From assembly GCA_025656455.1 (NCBI GenBank), contig JAHXHS010000005.1, forward strand, positions 1-64,000: a DNA stretch of 64,000 nt. The letters are read 5' to 3'. The position numbers and the translations under genes were made by a program. Shown in pieces: positions 1 through 7,815 of the stretch. The notes beneath the pieces were generated by a model. That model was not told where the DNA came from. It saw only the letters and a program-made list of their open reading frames with translations, and made no database searches. How positions within the stretch are numbered: position 1 is the first letter of the stretch; the number at the start of each line of letters is the position of its first letter. Origin of the DNA: Candidatus Thiodiazotropha sp. (ex Epidulcina cf. delphinae) (GTDB lineage: Bacteria > Pseudomonadota > Gammaproteobacteria > Chromatiales > Chromatiaceae).

Positions 1-2
1 CA

Positions 3-77
3 ACCCGATATGAGCGTTTAGCCATTACTTATCAAGCCATGCTTAGTTTGGTAGCCACTGTTATTTGGCTTAATTGA
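3..77 (+). mobile_element. 3' end of an IS5-like transposase gene (partial, cut by window edge)
   Basis: The first in-frame codons translate to TRYERLAITYQAMLSLVATV followed by IWLN and a TGA stop. The pattern RYERLA-YQAM-IWL at the extreme C-terminus is typical of IS5-family DDE transposases. The rest of the gene lies outside the window. Ten bases after the stop the sequence reaches a CTAG that is also the first base of the next inverted-repeat element, so the right end of this insertion sequence probably lies there. Assignment rests on about 24 residues. Confidence 0.6.
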
Positions 78-86
78 GAACGCCCC

Positions 87-399
87 CTAGTACTCCGTCA
101 ACCTGATAACTTAGGATGCAGTGTGCCCCACATCATCCAAGGCAAGGCGCAGTGCGCAGGGAGAAGTGGCACATGGATGTGCCGTTTACGGACCGAAGGA
201 TGGAATGGCATGCCCTTTTCAAGGACTGCAACGCCGCATTGGATGATGTGGGGCGCACCCTTTGGGCCAGCCAGGAAGCGGCCATCTGCGTTGTTGTGCT
301 CCCTTGAATTAGCGACGGCTAGTCCTGCGCTCGCACGCCTAGCAGCTAGCCGCTTCCTGACTGGCTGCATCCTAAGTTATCAGGTTGACGGAGTACTAG
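87..399. repeat. Family A inverted-repeat element, copy 1 (MITE-like, 313 bp)
   Basis: Perfect 35-bp terminal inverted repeats (87-121 and 365-399) start with CTAGTACTCC and bound about 240 bp with no convincing gene. A second nested palindrome lies inside (CCCACATCATCCAA near 127 against TTGGATGATGTGGG near 239). Copy 2 at 27896-28166 has the same architecture and related ends, and a partial end occurs near 62064. Short reading frames inside are by-products of the palindrome. The size, TIRs and lack of a transposase suggest a non-autonomous mobile element. Confidence 0.85.
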
Positions 400-479
400 T
401 ACGGTGTAACGTATAAACTGTACCAATCAGCGAGACGCTAGCCCGTAGCCGCAACGCATTGTGTGTCCGGAAAGAAAAA

Positions 480-573
480 CTCTCGCAAAGACGCCAAGAT
501 CGCAAAGTTATAACTTATTGTTTTTTTTGATCATATTTATTTTTCCTTGGCGTTCTTTGCGTCTTTGCGAGAG
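480..573. repeat. Inverted repeat with CTCTCGCAAAGACGC arms
   Basis: Arms at 480-507 and 546-573 share CTCTCGCAAAGACGC in opposite orientation and enclose an AT-rich loop. In the inner part of the arms the blocks CGCCAAG and CGCAAAG are exchanged in order. It could form a long hairpin in RNA or DNA. No gene is seen in the rest of the 400-790 stretch. Confidence 0.7.
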
Positions 574-827
574 AAATTGCCCTGAGGCTTTGTCAGGGTT
601 AGGGTTAGTAAGCCCCGTCAGAAGTGCTAGTAGCCCCTCCCAGGCCATGGCAAGCCCTTATCAATAGGCGGAATGCTGCGGGTGAATGCTTCCAGACGCG
701 TGAAAACAATTGTGACGTACTGATAATCTCATCGATTTCCTTCCCTCTGGCATTGCATTGGCTATTTCAAACTGGCCGGCAGTAGGCGAGAATGGTCTCC
801 CATGGGAGGGCAAAAGCGGAACGTCAA

Positions 828-1115
828 ATGCGATTTATCAAACTCTTTCTTGTGATTCTGATCATGATGTTGGGTGCGGTCTTCGCCGTCCTCAATGCCG
901 ATCCAGTGCCGATCAACTATTACTTCGGCAGTCATGATATTCCCTTATCATTGATTTTGACGGTGACCCTCGGCATGGGTGCGGTATTGGGTATTTTGTC
1001 CAATATGGGGAGGGTGCTCGGGTTGAAACGGGAGATACACAATCTTAAGCGACGCAGTCAGATGGTCAGTGAAGAGGTCAACAATCTTCGCGCGCTACCT
1101 TTGAAGGAGCAATAA
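828..1115 (+). CDS. lapA: LapA-domain inner-membrane protein
   Basis: A 95-residue protein with two hydrophobic segments, roughly residues 4-21 and 38-60, separated by a short polar loop, then a basic, helical C-terminal tail. This is the LapA (DUF1049) architecture. LapA works with LapB at the cytoplasmic membrane in lipopolysaccharide assembly and control of LpxC turnover in enterobacteria. The start at 828 gives the family's usual length; an in-frame ATG at 792 would add 12 polar residues and is less likely. lapB follows after a gap of about 100 bp, the conserved pairing. Confidence 0.88.
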   Translation: MRFIKLFLVILIMMLGAVFAVLNADPVPINYYFGSHDIPLSLILTVTLGMGAVLGILSNMGRVLGLKREIHNLKRRSQMVSEEVNNLRALPLKEQ

Positions 1116-1218
1116 CAAAGAGATCTTGGTATGTGCTTCCAACCAACGCCTTTCATTGCCGGTGTTAAGATGCAGTCGCTTGGACATGCAGCCGGCGTGG
1201 GCTTGCGGGTATCGTCCG

Positions 1219-2394
1219 ATGCTTGAGTTGCTGCTGCTATTGCTGCCCGTGGCGGCTGCATCAGGCTGGTATACCGCCAGGCGGGGTATGGCAGCCAAGA
1301 AACAGAAGCAACCGCAGGAGATTTCTCCTGTCTATTTCAAGGGCCTCAACTATCTGTTGAATGAACAGCCGGACAAGGCGATCGATCTGTTCATCGAACT
1401 GCTGGATGTGGATAGCGATACCGTCGAGACCCATTTAGCGCTCGGGAATCTGTTCCGCCGTCGTGGTGAAGTGGACAGGGCCATCCGCATTCACCAGAAT
1501 TTGATCGCCAGGCCCAGTCTCAGTCGGGAGCAGCGCGCCCAGGCGCTGCTTGAATTGGGCCAGGACTATATGCGTGCGGGCCTGTTCGATCGTGCGGAAA
1601 ACCTGTTTCTGGAGCTCACCGAACTGAGACTCTACAATGAGCAGGCCTATGCCTACCTTTTAGAGATCTACCAGCAGGAGAAGGATTGGCAACGATGCCT
1701 TGAAGTTGCCGATAAGATCACGGTTTCCCACTATCCTTCGTTGCACAACGCCATCGCCCATTTCTATTGCGAGCTGGCCGAGCAGATGTTGTCGCAGCAA
1801 AACAGCGCTGCTGCCGAGGGCCATCTCAGGCGTGCGCAACAGATACAGCGCGGCAATGTCCGCGCCCTCATGTTACAGGCGCAGATCGACTATACACGGG
1901 GCGATTATCGATCCGTGGTGCGATTGCTGCATCAGGTGGAGGAGAATGATCCCGCCTATTTGCCCGATATTCTGCCCAGGCTGGTCGATTGCTACAGGAA
2001 ACTCGGTCAACAGCAGGCATTGCTCGAATACATGCAACAGCTCTATCAGCGCCGCCACTCTACCGAGGCGATGCTGATACTCTCTGAGATGATTGCCGAT
2101 GCCGAGGGAGAGAATGCCGCAGTCGAGACAGTGCTCAGGCATTTGGGGGAGCGTCCTGACTTGAAAGGACTGGAACGATTGGTCAGGCTCAACCTGCAAC
2201 GGGGCGAGGAGAGCCCGAGAGAGACCCTCGAGGTGCTTCTGCAAGCGGTTATGAAACTCCTGGCCAATCAGCCCGCCTACCAGTGTGAGCACTGTGGCTT
2301 TATCGCGAAAAAATTGCATTGGCACTGCCCGAGCTGCAAGACATGGGGGGGGATAAAGCCGCTGCAGGAATTTGCCAGGAACGTAACGGGTTAG
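1219..2394 (+). CDS. lapB: LapB (YciM) lipopolysaccharide assembly TPR protein
   Basis: 391 residues from the ATG at 1219, matching the usual length of about 389; the frame stays open upstream to 1126 but that stretch looks non-coding. The N-terminus (MLELLLLLLPVAAASGWY) is a membrane anchor, followed by a series of tetratricopeptide repeats. The C-terminus has a rubredoxin-like zinc knuckle with two CxxC pairs (CEHC and CPSC). LapB acts at the inner membrane as adaptor between lipopolysaccharide synthesis and FtsH-mediated degradation of LpxC. Upstream lapA and downstream pyrF give the common gammaproteobacterial order. Confidence 0.95.
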   Translation: MLELLLLLLPVAAASGWYTARRGMAAKKQKQPQEISPVYFKGLNYLLNEQPDKAIDLFIELLDVDSDTVETHLALGNLFRRRGEVDRAIRIHQNLIARPSLSREQRAQALLELGQDYMRAGLFDRAENLFLELTELRLYNEQAYAYLLEIYQQEKDWQRCLEVADKITVSHYPSLHNAIAHFYCELAEQMLSQQNSAAAEGHLRRAQQIQRGNVRALMLQAQIDYTRGDYRSVVRLLHQVEENDPAYLPDILPRLVDCYRKLGQQQALLEYMQQLYQRRHSTEAMLILSEMIADAEGENAAVETVLRHLGERPDLKGLERLVRLNLQRGEESPRETLEVLLQAVMKLLANQPAYQCEHCGFIAKKLHWHCPSCKTWGGIKPLQEFARNVTG

Positions 2395-2420
2395 CATGAA
2401 CAACAATAATGAGGATAGCC

Positions 2421-3128
2421 ATGAATGAAAGAGACTCAAGGGTGATCGTTGCGCTTGATTATCCGAGCCAGAGTCAGGCCATGAGCCTGGTGGAACGTCT
2501 GGATCCTTCCCAGTGCCGATTGAAGGTGGGGAAAGAGATGTTTACCCGGTTCGGTCCCGCATTTGTCGAAACGTTGAGAAAACGTGGCTACGATCTGTTT
2601 CTCGATCTCAAATTTCATGATATCCCGAATACCGTGGCCGCCGCCTGCGATGCTGCGGCGGACCTCGGGGTCTGGATGATGAATCTGCACGCCTCGGGCG
2701 GGCGCAGGATGATGGAGGCCGCGCGGGATCGTCTGGAGGCCCGCGCCAGCCGGCCGCTGCTTGTGGCGGTGACGATTCTGACCAGCCTCTCCAGCGAAGA
2801 CATTGCCGAGGTCGGGTTCAGCGGCGAACCGGCGGAGAATGTGCTGCGACTGGCTGAATTGACCCGTTGCGCCGGTCTCGATGGCGTGGTCTGTTCACCC
2901 AGGGAGGCGATGGATCTGCGGCAGCGTATCGGTGACGATTTCTGCTTGGTGACGCCGGGGGTGCGGCCCAAGAGCGCTAGTCAGGACGATCAACGGCGTG
3001 TCATGACGCCAGGCGATGCAATTCGTTCAGGCGCCAGTTATCTGGTCGTGGGCAGGCCCATCACCGGGGCTGACGATCCCCTTCAAGCCCTGCAATCGAT
3101 CAATGCGGAGATCGCCGGGAGCCGGTGA
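2421..3128 (+). CDS. pyrF: Orotidine 5'-phosphate decarboxylase
   Basis: Cytosolic enzyme of the last step of de novo UMP synthesis (OMP to UMP plus CO2). The protein of 235 residues has the diagnostic catalytic segment [11 protein letters not shown], with the Asp-Lys-Asp charged network, and the phosphate-binding end [12 protein letters not shown]. The ATG at 2421 is preceded by GAGGA at good spacing; an in-frame ATG at 2409 would add four residues. It follows lapB by about 25 bp and may be co-transcribed. Confidence 0.95.
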   Translation: MNERDSRVIVALDYPSQSQAMSLVERLDPSQCRLKVGKEMFTRFGPAFVETLRKRGYDLFLDLKFHDIPNTVAAACDAAADLGVWMMNLHASGGRRMMEAARDRLEARASRPLLVAVTILTSLSSEDIAEVGFSGEPAENVLRLAELTRCAGLDGVVCSPREAMDLRQRIGDDFCLVTPGVRPKSASQDDQRRVMTPGDAIRSGASYLVVGRPITGADDPLQALQSINAEIAGSR

Positions 3129-3177
3129 CTGCTTGATTGACAGGTTATCCATGCCCACATAGGCTTAGTGCAATATA

Positions 3178-3195
3178 TTAGTCGCCGGGTTAATA
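3178..3195. repeat. Solitary half of the family C terminal repeat
   Basis: GTCGCCGGGTTAATA here matches the outer end of the family C element (right end near 29611-29625) and one arm of the hairpin at 10644-10680. No partner arm is present nearby. It sits in the short pyrF-galU gap just upstream of the galU ribosome-binding site. Confidence 0.5.
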
Positions 3196-3208
3196 CATAG
3201 GAGTCGTG

Positions 3209-4093
3209 ATGGTAAAAAAGATTCGTAAGGCGGTCTTTCCCGTGGCAGGAATGGGGACCCGCTTTCTTCCCGCAACCAAGGCAAACCCAAAGGAGATGCT
3301 GCCTGTTGTGGACAAGCCGCTTATCCAGTATGCGGCAGAGGAGGCCGAAGAGGCTGGCGTGCAATCCCTGGTGTTCATCACCGGCAGGAATAAACGCTCC
3401 ATTCCCGATCACTTCGACAAGGCCTACGAGTTGGAGAGTGAACTGCAAGAGGCTGGCAAGACGGAACTGCTGCAGAAAGTTCAGAATGTCCTGCCGGCTG
3501 ATGTCAGTTGTATCTATCTGCGTCAGGCGGAAGCCCTGGGGCTTGGACACGCCGTGCTCTGCGCCGAGCCGGTGGTGGCGGATGAGCCCTTTGCCGTTAT
3601 CCTGGCGGACGATCTGATCCGCGGCGACGACGGCGTCGGCGCCCTCGCCCAGATGGCTGCGGTCTATGAGCGTTACCAGTGCAGTGTCATATTGGTCGAA
3701 GAGGTGCCTGCGGAGGAGACAGCCAAGTACGGCATCGTAGAGATAGAGAACGATGACGGAGAAACGGCGAACATCACTTCCATCGTGGAAAAGCCCAAAC
3801 CGGAGGATGCGCCATCGAATCTGGCTGTGGTGGGACGCTATATTCTCACCCCGCGCATCTTCGATTTGCTCAAGGAGACCGGTCGTGGCGCGGGTGGTGA
3901 GATTCAGCTGACCGATGCGATTGCCGAACTGCTGAAATATGAGAAGGTCAGGGCCTACCGGGTAAGGGGCAAGCGATACGACTGCGGGAGTAAGCTGGGT
4001 TACCTGGAGGCCACCGTGGAATTCGGCCTGGCCCATCAGGAGTTGGGGGAAGATTTTCGCGGCTATCTCAAGACGTTATCGGATAACTTGTAG
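3209..4093 (+). CDS. galU: UTP-glucose-1-phosphate uridylyltransferase
   Basis: Makes UDP-glucose from UTP and glucose-1-phosphate, supplying cell-surface polysaccharides. The 294-residue protein carries the nucleotidyltransferase signature near the N-terminus ([17 protein letters not shown]), [11 protein letters not shown], the metal-site region VILADDLI, and the C-terminal [11 protein letters not shown] typical of bacterial GalU. Start: the ATG at 3209 lies six bases after a TAGGAG site; a GTG one codon earlier is too close. It is a single-gene unit facing the convergent minus-strand toxin-antitoxin operon. Confidence 0.95.
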   Translation: MVKKIRKAVFPVAGMGTRFLPATKANPKEMLPVVDKPLIQYAAEEAEEAGVQSLVFITGRNKRSIPDHFDKAYELESELQEAGKTELLQKVQNVLPADVSCIYLRQAEALGLGHAVLCAEPVVADEPFAVILADDLIRGDDGVGALAQMAAVYERYQCSVILVEEVPAEETAKYGIVEIENDDGETANITSIVEKPKPEDAPSNLAVVGRYILTPRIFDLLKETGRGAGGEIQLTDAIAELLKYEKVRAYRVRGKRYDCGSKLGYLEATVEFGLAHQELGEDFRGYLKTLSDNL

Positions 4094-4224
4094 CAGATAA
4101 AGTCAACCTGGGGGAGAAAAGGCTGCAAGTTGGCTTCCTGACCAGGATTTATTTTAGGCCTAATACGCTTGGCTCTATAGCTATCTCTCCCTAAGATAGA
4201 GATAGGCTCGTTATTGGGTCTATC

Positions 4225-4734
4225 TCAGGACTTTCTCCGTTGCGTTTTAGTAAGTTTATTCTTTTCGTCTTCGATATCAGTTGTATCCAAATCCTTTTCA
4301 GGTCCAAAAAAGAAGACATCATGCGGTAGTTTTATATTTAAGCCCATTTTTTCTAAAACAGTCGAAACATGGTCTCGTGAGAATGAATAGATCGGTGGGA
4401 CTATATTGTTCAAACATTTCTCGATATCAGCTCGGCTAAAGGTTTCATTCGCCATGACTTGAAAATTGCCACCGCATCTAGCTTCAACCACAAAGCTTGG
4501 CGGACCACCTTCTTCCGGGTTTTCCTTTTTTATTCCTTCAGTTGAGATATGAATATATATATGAAATACATCATCTTTAGTTATATTCGAAATATCTTCA
4601 GGCAAATCCGCGTTAATAGTAACCCTAAGTTTGCCGCGTTCACCTACCTCAGAGTCATTAAAATAAGCTTTCGATTCAAGTAGTTGAATGCCTCTCAATG
4701 AGAACTTTTTAAGACAGGTTTCTCTGCTTGCCAT
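4225..4734 (-). CDS. SecB-like chaperone of a HicAB toxin-antitoxin-chaperone module
   Basis: 169 residues that follow the SecB pattern rather than any housekeeping SecB: an N-terminal strand-like FSLRGIQLLESKAYF, a central VVEARCGGNFQV corresponding to SecB's CEVQQGGIF segment, a proline-containing NNIVPPIYSFSRDHVSTVL matching the SecB NILFPYARE helix, and a LPHDVFFF end. The C-terminal tail is polar and basic. Its start overlaps the end of hicB by 40 bases, so translation is coupled. In known TAC systems a dedicated SecB-like chaperone protects the antitoxin. The fold assignment is from motif order only and should be checked by structure prediction. Confidence 0.65.
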   Translation of the reverse strand: MASRETCLKKFSLRGIQLLESKAYFNDSEVGERGKLRVTINADLPEDISNITKDDVFHIYIHISTEGIKKENPEEGGPPSFVVEARCGGNFQVMANETFSRADIEKCLNNIVPPIYSFSRDHVSTVLEKMGLNIKLPHDVFFFGPEKDLDTTDIEDEKNKLTKTQRRKS

Positions 4735-5165
4735 GGTATCTCGTCCACTGTTTGATTGAACTCAGTAATAAATTCTCCTGCTTTATAATGAGCATAAATA
4801 TGTTGGTGGTATTCAACAGTTGAGCTACCTTTTAATTTATCTTCTACAGCTTTTTTTATAAAATCATTTAGAGATGTAAAGCCACTTAGGGCCGTTGCCA
4901 CAGCAGCCTTACGATGTAGGTCAGGACCCAATCTGACATTGAAAGTCCCTTTGTATGGTTTATCAGGTTCCTTGCCAACAATTGTGCAGGTTTCCAGGTA
5001 ATCATTGACAGCAGCTTCAAATTCGCTTCGCAGCTGGGGAAGAGATTCGGCTTGATAAGTGACTAGATCATTAATAAAAAGGATTTTTCCATGGATAGTG
5101 TCGTTCTCAGTATCAATTTCAACTGATCCTAAATATTCTCCGTATTTGAGATGGTTACTCATCAT
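4695..5165 (-). CDS. hicB: HicB-family antitoxin with a C-terminal extension
   Basis: 156 residues. The N-terminal part (KYGEYLGSVEIDTENDTIHG, then AESLPQLRSEFEAAVNDYLE) is the HicB partial RNase H-like fold, followed by a ribbon-helix-helix type segment (FNVRLGPDLHRKAAVATALS, NDFIKKAVEDKL). About 35 further residues, rich in aromatic and hydrophobic residues (YHQHIYAHY, FITEFNQTV, IPWQAEKPV), extend beyond the usual HicB end; that is where chaperone-dependent antitoxins carry their chaperone-addiction segment. Overlaps hicA by four bases (ATGA) and the SecB-like gene by 40 bases. Expected to neutralise HicA and autoregulate the operon. Confidence 0.85.
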   Translation of the reverse strand: MMSNHLKYGEYLGSVEIDTENDTIHGKILFINDLVTYQAESLPQLRSEFEAAVNDYLETCTIVGKEPDKPYKGTFNVRLGPDLHRKAAVATALSGFTSLNDFIKKAVEDKLKGSSTVEYHQHIYAHYKAGEFITEFNQTVDEIPWQAEKPVLKSSH

Positions 5166-5410
5166 AGTAGTCCTTGGTCTTTCAATGAGTTATATAGATC
5201 CTTGATCGCGCCTGGGTCCATTTCTGGATTGGGGTGTGGTTTATGTAGAGAGATAATGTGCTTTGATTCGTCGTGAACAAATTTAATTCTGGAGCCTGCC
5301 CCTTCCAATTTTGTATAACCGAGTTGGCTTAACAAAGATTCAGCTTCACGCCATTTATAATCTTTGGGCTTTTGTTTAATTCGTTCAATAGACTTTACTC
5401 TCTTCGCCAT
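5162..5410 (-). CDS. hicA: HicA-family mRNA interferase toxin
   Basis: An 82-residue basic protein with the HicA double-stranded-RNA-binding-like fold pattern: KWREAESLLSQLGYTKLEGA, then GSRIKFVHDESKHIISLHKP and HPNPEMDPGAIKDLYNSL. HicA toxins cleave mRNA in the cytoplasm until bound by HicB. It is the first gene of a three-gene operon with hicB and the SecB-like chaperone. The region just upstream contains a 19-bp palindrome and promoter-like sequence. It appears intact, in contrast to the broken hicA at 36652. Confidence 0.88.
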   Translation of the reverse strand: MAKRVKSIERIKQKPKDYKWREAESLLSQLGYTKLEGAGSRIKFVHDESKHIISLHKPHPNPEMDPGAIKDLYNSLKDQGLL

Positions 5411-5423
5411 CCTGGATCCTTGA

Positions 5424-5442
5424 GCAACTATAGATTAGTTGC
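5424..5442 (-). promoter_or_regulatory. Palindromic operator candidate of the hicA-hicB-secB operon
   Basis: GCAACTATAGATTAGTTGC is an inverted repeat with 7-bp arms, 13 bp upstream of the hicA start codon. On the minus strand it follows a TTTACA that could be a -35 element, so a repressor bound here would cover the promoter. HicB proteins with ribbon-helix-helix domains commonly autorepress through such sites. Confidence 0.5.
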
Positions 5443-5741
5443 AGGCATTTTGTAAAGATATCTTGCACTGCAAACAAGTAATAATTCCATACATTCTAAA
5501 AAGAAATGTTGTTCAAGGTCCATTCAATGGTCATAATTTCATCTTTTTCGCAAATAGCTTTCCTGATGGGGGTAAACTGACGGTCTTATTTAACCTGGGA
5601 GAAACATCCAGGTTAAGGAGCAGGAATTGACTTGTTGTTTTTGGGAAAGTGGAAGCAATTGAGGGGGAGGGAGGTAGATGCTTAATGAATAATTGGCAGC
5701 TAATATCGGTGTCTCTAATCCTCTAAATTTTTTCAGGATAA

Positions 5742-5774
5742 AATAAAAAGGCCCACGGTTTAGCGTAAGCCTTT
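5742..5774 (-). terminator. Rho-independent terminator downstream of tRNA-Glu
   Basis: On the minus strand AAAGGC and GCCTTT form a short stem around a 16-base loop, followed by a T-rich TTTTTATTTT run. It starts about nine bases after the tRNA 3' end, as expected for a single tRNA transcript. Confidence 0.6.
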
Positions 5775-5782
5775 GATTCTAT

Positions 5783-5857
5783 TGGTACTCCCTAGGGGAC
5801 TCGAACCCCTGTTACCGGCGTGAGAGGCCAGCGTCCTAACCACTAGACGAAGGGAGC
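5783..5857 (-). tRNA. tRNA-Glu (anticodon CTC)
   Basis: On the minus strand the sequence folds as a cloverleaf: acceptor GCTCCCT/AGGGAGT, D-arm TCGTCTAGTGGTTAGGA, anticodon stem CTGGC/GCCGG with loop CTCTCAC (anticodon CTC), T-arm with GTTCGAG, and an encoded CCA. The D-arm TCGTCTAG-GG-AGGAC is typical of glutamate tRNAs. The first acceptor pair is a G-T wobble, a small oddity compared with the usual G-C. Confidence 0.95.
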
Positions 5858-6014
5858 AGTTTCTCTCGAAAGGCGGTATTATACTGACTTGGTTGCCAGG
5901 CTCAATCACCTGGTTGAAAAAATTCCTCTAGTGGTCGTACCCTTGAAACAAGCTGCCAAGTGGCTGAAAACGAAGTTCTCCGGATTGATCGGCAGCCCAG
6001 CCCTTCCAATCGGA

Positions 6015-7322
6015 ATGGATAATGCTATTTCCGTGGCATCGACTGTCATCCCCAGGGATGAACACAACATTTCACGCGCCAATATCAGCAAGAATGCGCT
6101 AAAAGTGCTCTATCGGCTGAAGAATGCCGGCTATGAGGCGTATCTTGTGGGTGGTGGCGTACGTGACCTGCTGCTTGGGCGCGAGCCCAAGGATTTCGAT
6201 GTGGCCACCAACGCTTTACCGGAAGAGGTCAAGGCGGTCTTCAGCAACTGCCGATTGATCGGCAGGCGATTCCGCCTCGCCCATGTCCATTTCGGTCGGG
6301 AAATCATTGAAGTGGCCACCTTTCGCAGTAATCAACAGGATGCCGGGGATGGGGAGCGCCAGCTTGAAAACGGCATGATCCTGCGGGATAACGTCTACGG
6401 CACCCTGGAGGAGGACGCTCAACGACGGGATTTCACCATCAATGCGCTCTACTACGATATCGGTGACTTCTCGGTGGTGGATTTCGCCGATGGCATGTCC
6501 GATCTGCGGCATGGGGTGATTCGCCTGTTAGGGGATGTGGAGAGCCGGTTCCGCGAGGACCCGGTGCGCCTGTTGCGGGCGGTTCGGTTTGCCGCCAAGC
6601 TGGGTTTCGTCATCGATCCGGCAACGGAATCGCCGATGCCGGGGTTGGCGCCGCTGCTCGAGGATGTGCCAGTGGCCAGGCTCTACGAAGAGGTGCTGAA
6701 GCTCTTCCTGGGCGGGGCCGCCTTGGAGACCTTTGAAAAATTGCGCCACTATGCGCTGTTCGGGCAGCTCTTTCCCGCCACGGAGGAGGCGCTGTCCCAT
6801 GAAGATCATGAGTTCCCTATCACCTTCGTCAGTCGCGGCTTGGCCAATACCGATGCGCGAATGCAGGAAGAGAAGTCTGTCACCCCGGCATTTCTTTTCG
6901 CTGTCCTGTTGTGGGAGCCGGTGAGGCTAAGGGCCGAGTTGTTGCAAGCGCAAGACGTGCATCCTGTCGAGGCGCTGCAGAATGCGGCGACGGAGGTGTT
7001 GGCCGAGCAGGTCAGGTATGTCTCCATTCCCAAGCGATTCAGTTTTCCGATGCGCGATATCTGGCAACTGCAGTACCGTTTTCAGCAGCGTAATGGCAAG
7101 CGGCCATACCGGCTGCTGACCCATCCGAAATTTCGAGCCGCCTATGATTTTCTCCTGTTGCGCGCGGAAGCGGGAGAGGTCGACCGTGAACTGGCCGATT
7201 GGTGGACAAGGTTCCAGGAAGCCAATGGCCAGCAGAAACAGGATATGACAGAGCAGGGACGAAAAGGCAGAGGCAGACGTCGGCGGCGCCGGTCAAAGCA
7301 GAACAACACGACTGATGAGTGA
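6015..7322 (+). CDS. pcnB: Poly(A) polymerase I
   Basis: Adds poly(A) tails to RNA 3' ends and promotes RNA decay; class II nucleotidyltransferase superfamily. The nucleotidyltransferase core is clear: YLVGGGVRDLLLGREPKDFD with the DxD metal-binding acidic residues, then RLAHVHFGREIIEVATFR, RRDFTINALYYD and the tRNA-processing-type REDPVRLLRAVRFAAKL. The C-terminus is strongly basic ([14 protein letters not shown]), as in other PcnB proteins. The ATG at 6015 gives 435 residues; the frame also extends to a TTG at 5889, and non-ATG starts are known in this family, so the start is uncertain. Ends inside folK by eight bases. Confidence 0.92.
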   Translation: MDNAISVASTVIPRDEHNISRANISKNALKVLYRLKNAGYEAYLVGGGVRDLLLGREPKDFDVATNALPEEVKAVFSNCRLIGRRFRLAHVHFGREIIEVATFRSNQQDAGDGERQLENGMILRDNVYGTLEEDAQRRDFTINALYYDIGDFSVVDFADGMSDLRHGVIRLLGDVESRFREDPVRLLRAVRFAAKLGFVIDPATESPMPGLAPLLEDVPVARLYEEVLKLFLGGAALETFEKLRHYALFGQLFPATEEALSHEDHEFPITFVSRGLANTDARMQEEKSVTPAFLFAVLLWEPVRLRAELLQAQDVHPVEALQNAATEVLAEQVRYVSIPKRFSFPMRDIWQLQYRFQQRNGKRPYRLLTHPKFRAAYDFLLLRAEAGEVDRELADWWTRFQEANGQQKQDMTEQGRKGRGRRRRRRSKQNNTTDE

Positions 7323-7815
7323 AGTCAGGACGGTGACTGCCTACGTCGGGTTGGGCAGTAATCTTGAGAATCCCAGACGACAGGTGGAAGTCGCTCTGCG
7401 GGAGTTGGCTGAACTCAGAGATTCCCGCTTGCTCAGCCACTCTTCACTCTATCGAAGTCGGGCGATAGGTCTCCGCAACCAGCCGGATTTCATCAATGCC
7501 GTCGCCAGTCTCTCAACCCGGCTCGATGCCCATGCCCTGCTCGATGCCCTGCAGGCCATCGAACAGGTTCATCGACGCCGGCGGGATGGTGAGCGATGGG
7601 GGCCCCGCACCCTTGATCTCGACTTGCTGGTGTATGGGGATGGCCGGATTGATACGCCACGCCTGCGGGTGCCCCACCCGGAGATGGCAAACAGGGCCTT
7701 CGTGCTCTTTCCTTTAAGCGAGATAGCGCCCGAGGGGATGGAGATACCCGGCATCGGGCCATTGCGGCGATTAGCCCAGGGTCTATCGGGAGATGGTGTT
7801 GAACGGTTGCGATGA
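7315..7815 (+). CDS. folK: 2-amino-4-hydroxy-6-hydroxymethyldihydropteridine pyrophosphokinase
   Basis: Transfers pyrophosphate from ATP to the pterin in folate synthesis. 166 residues, with the N-terminal YVGLGSNLENPRRQVEVAL, the LYRSRAIGLRNQPDFINAV segment, and the family signature RWGPRTLDLDLLVYGD containing the two Asp residues for magnesium. Overlaps pcnB by eight bases and the following kinase gene by 23, indicating a tightly packed operon running on to the pantothenate genes. Confidence 0.95.
   Translation: MSEVRTVTAYVGLGSNLENPRRQVEVALRELAELRDSRLLSHSSLYRSRAIGLRNQPDFINAVASLSTRLDAHALLDALQAIEQVHRRRRDGERWGPRTLDLDLLVYGDGRIDTPRLRVPHPEMANRAFVLFPLSEIAPEGMEIPGIGPLRRLAQGLSGDGVERLR

Noticed and set aside
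98-416. Overlapping short reading frames on both strands
   Set aside because: They lie inside the family A palindrome, and the two strands give similar frames because of the symmetry. No ribosome-binding site or family similarity.
461-667. 68-codon frame
   Set aside because: It runs through the CTCTCGCAAAGACGC hairpin; its apparent protein is hairpin sequence and has no start signal.
4181-4205. Hairpin between galU and the SecB-like gene
   Set aside because: The CTATCTC/GAGATAG stem is only 7 bp with no T tract on either strand, too weak to call a terminator.
5439-5630. 63-codon frame upstream of the hic operon
   Set aside because: No ribosome-binding site, atypical composition and no similarity; the area more likely holds the hic promoter and non-coding DNA.
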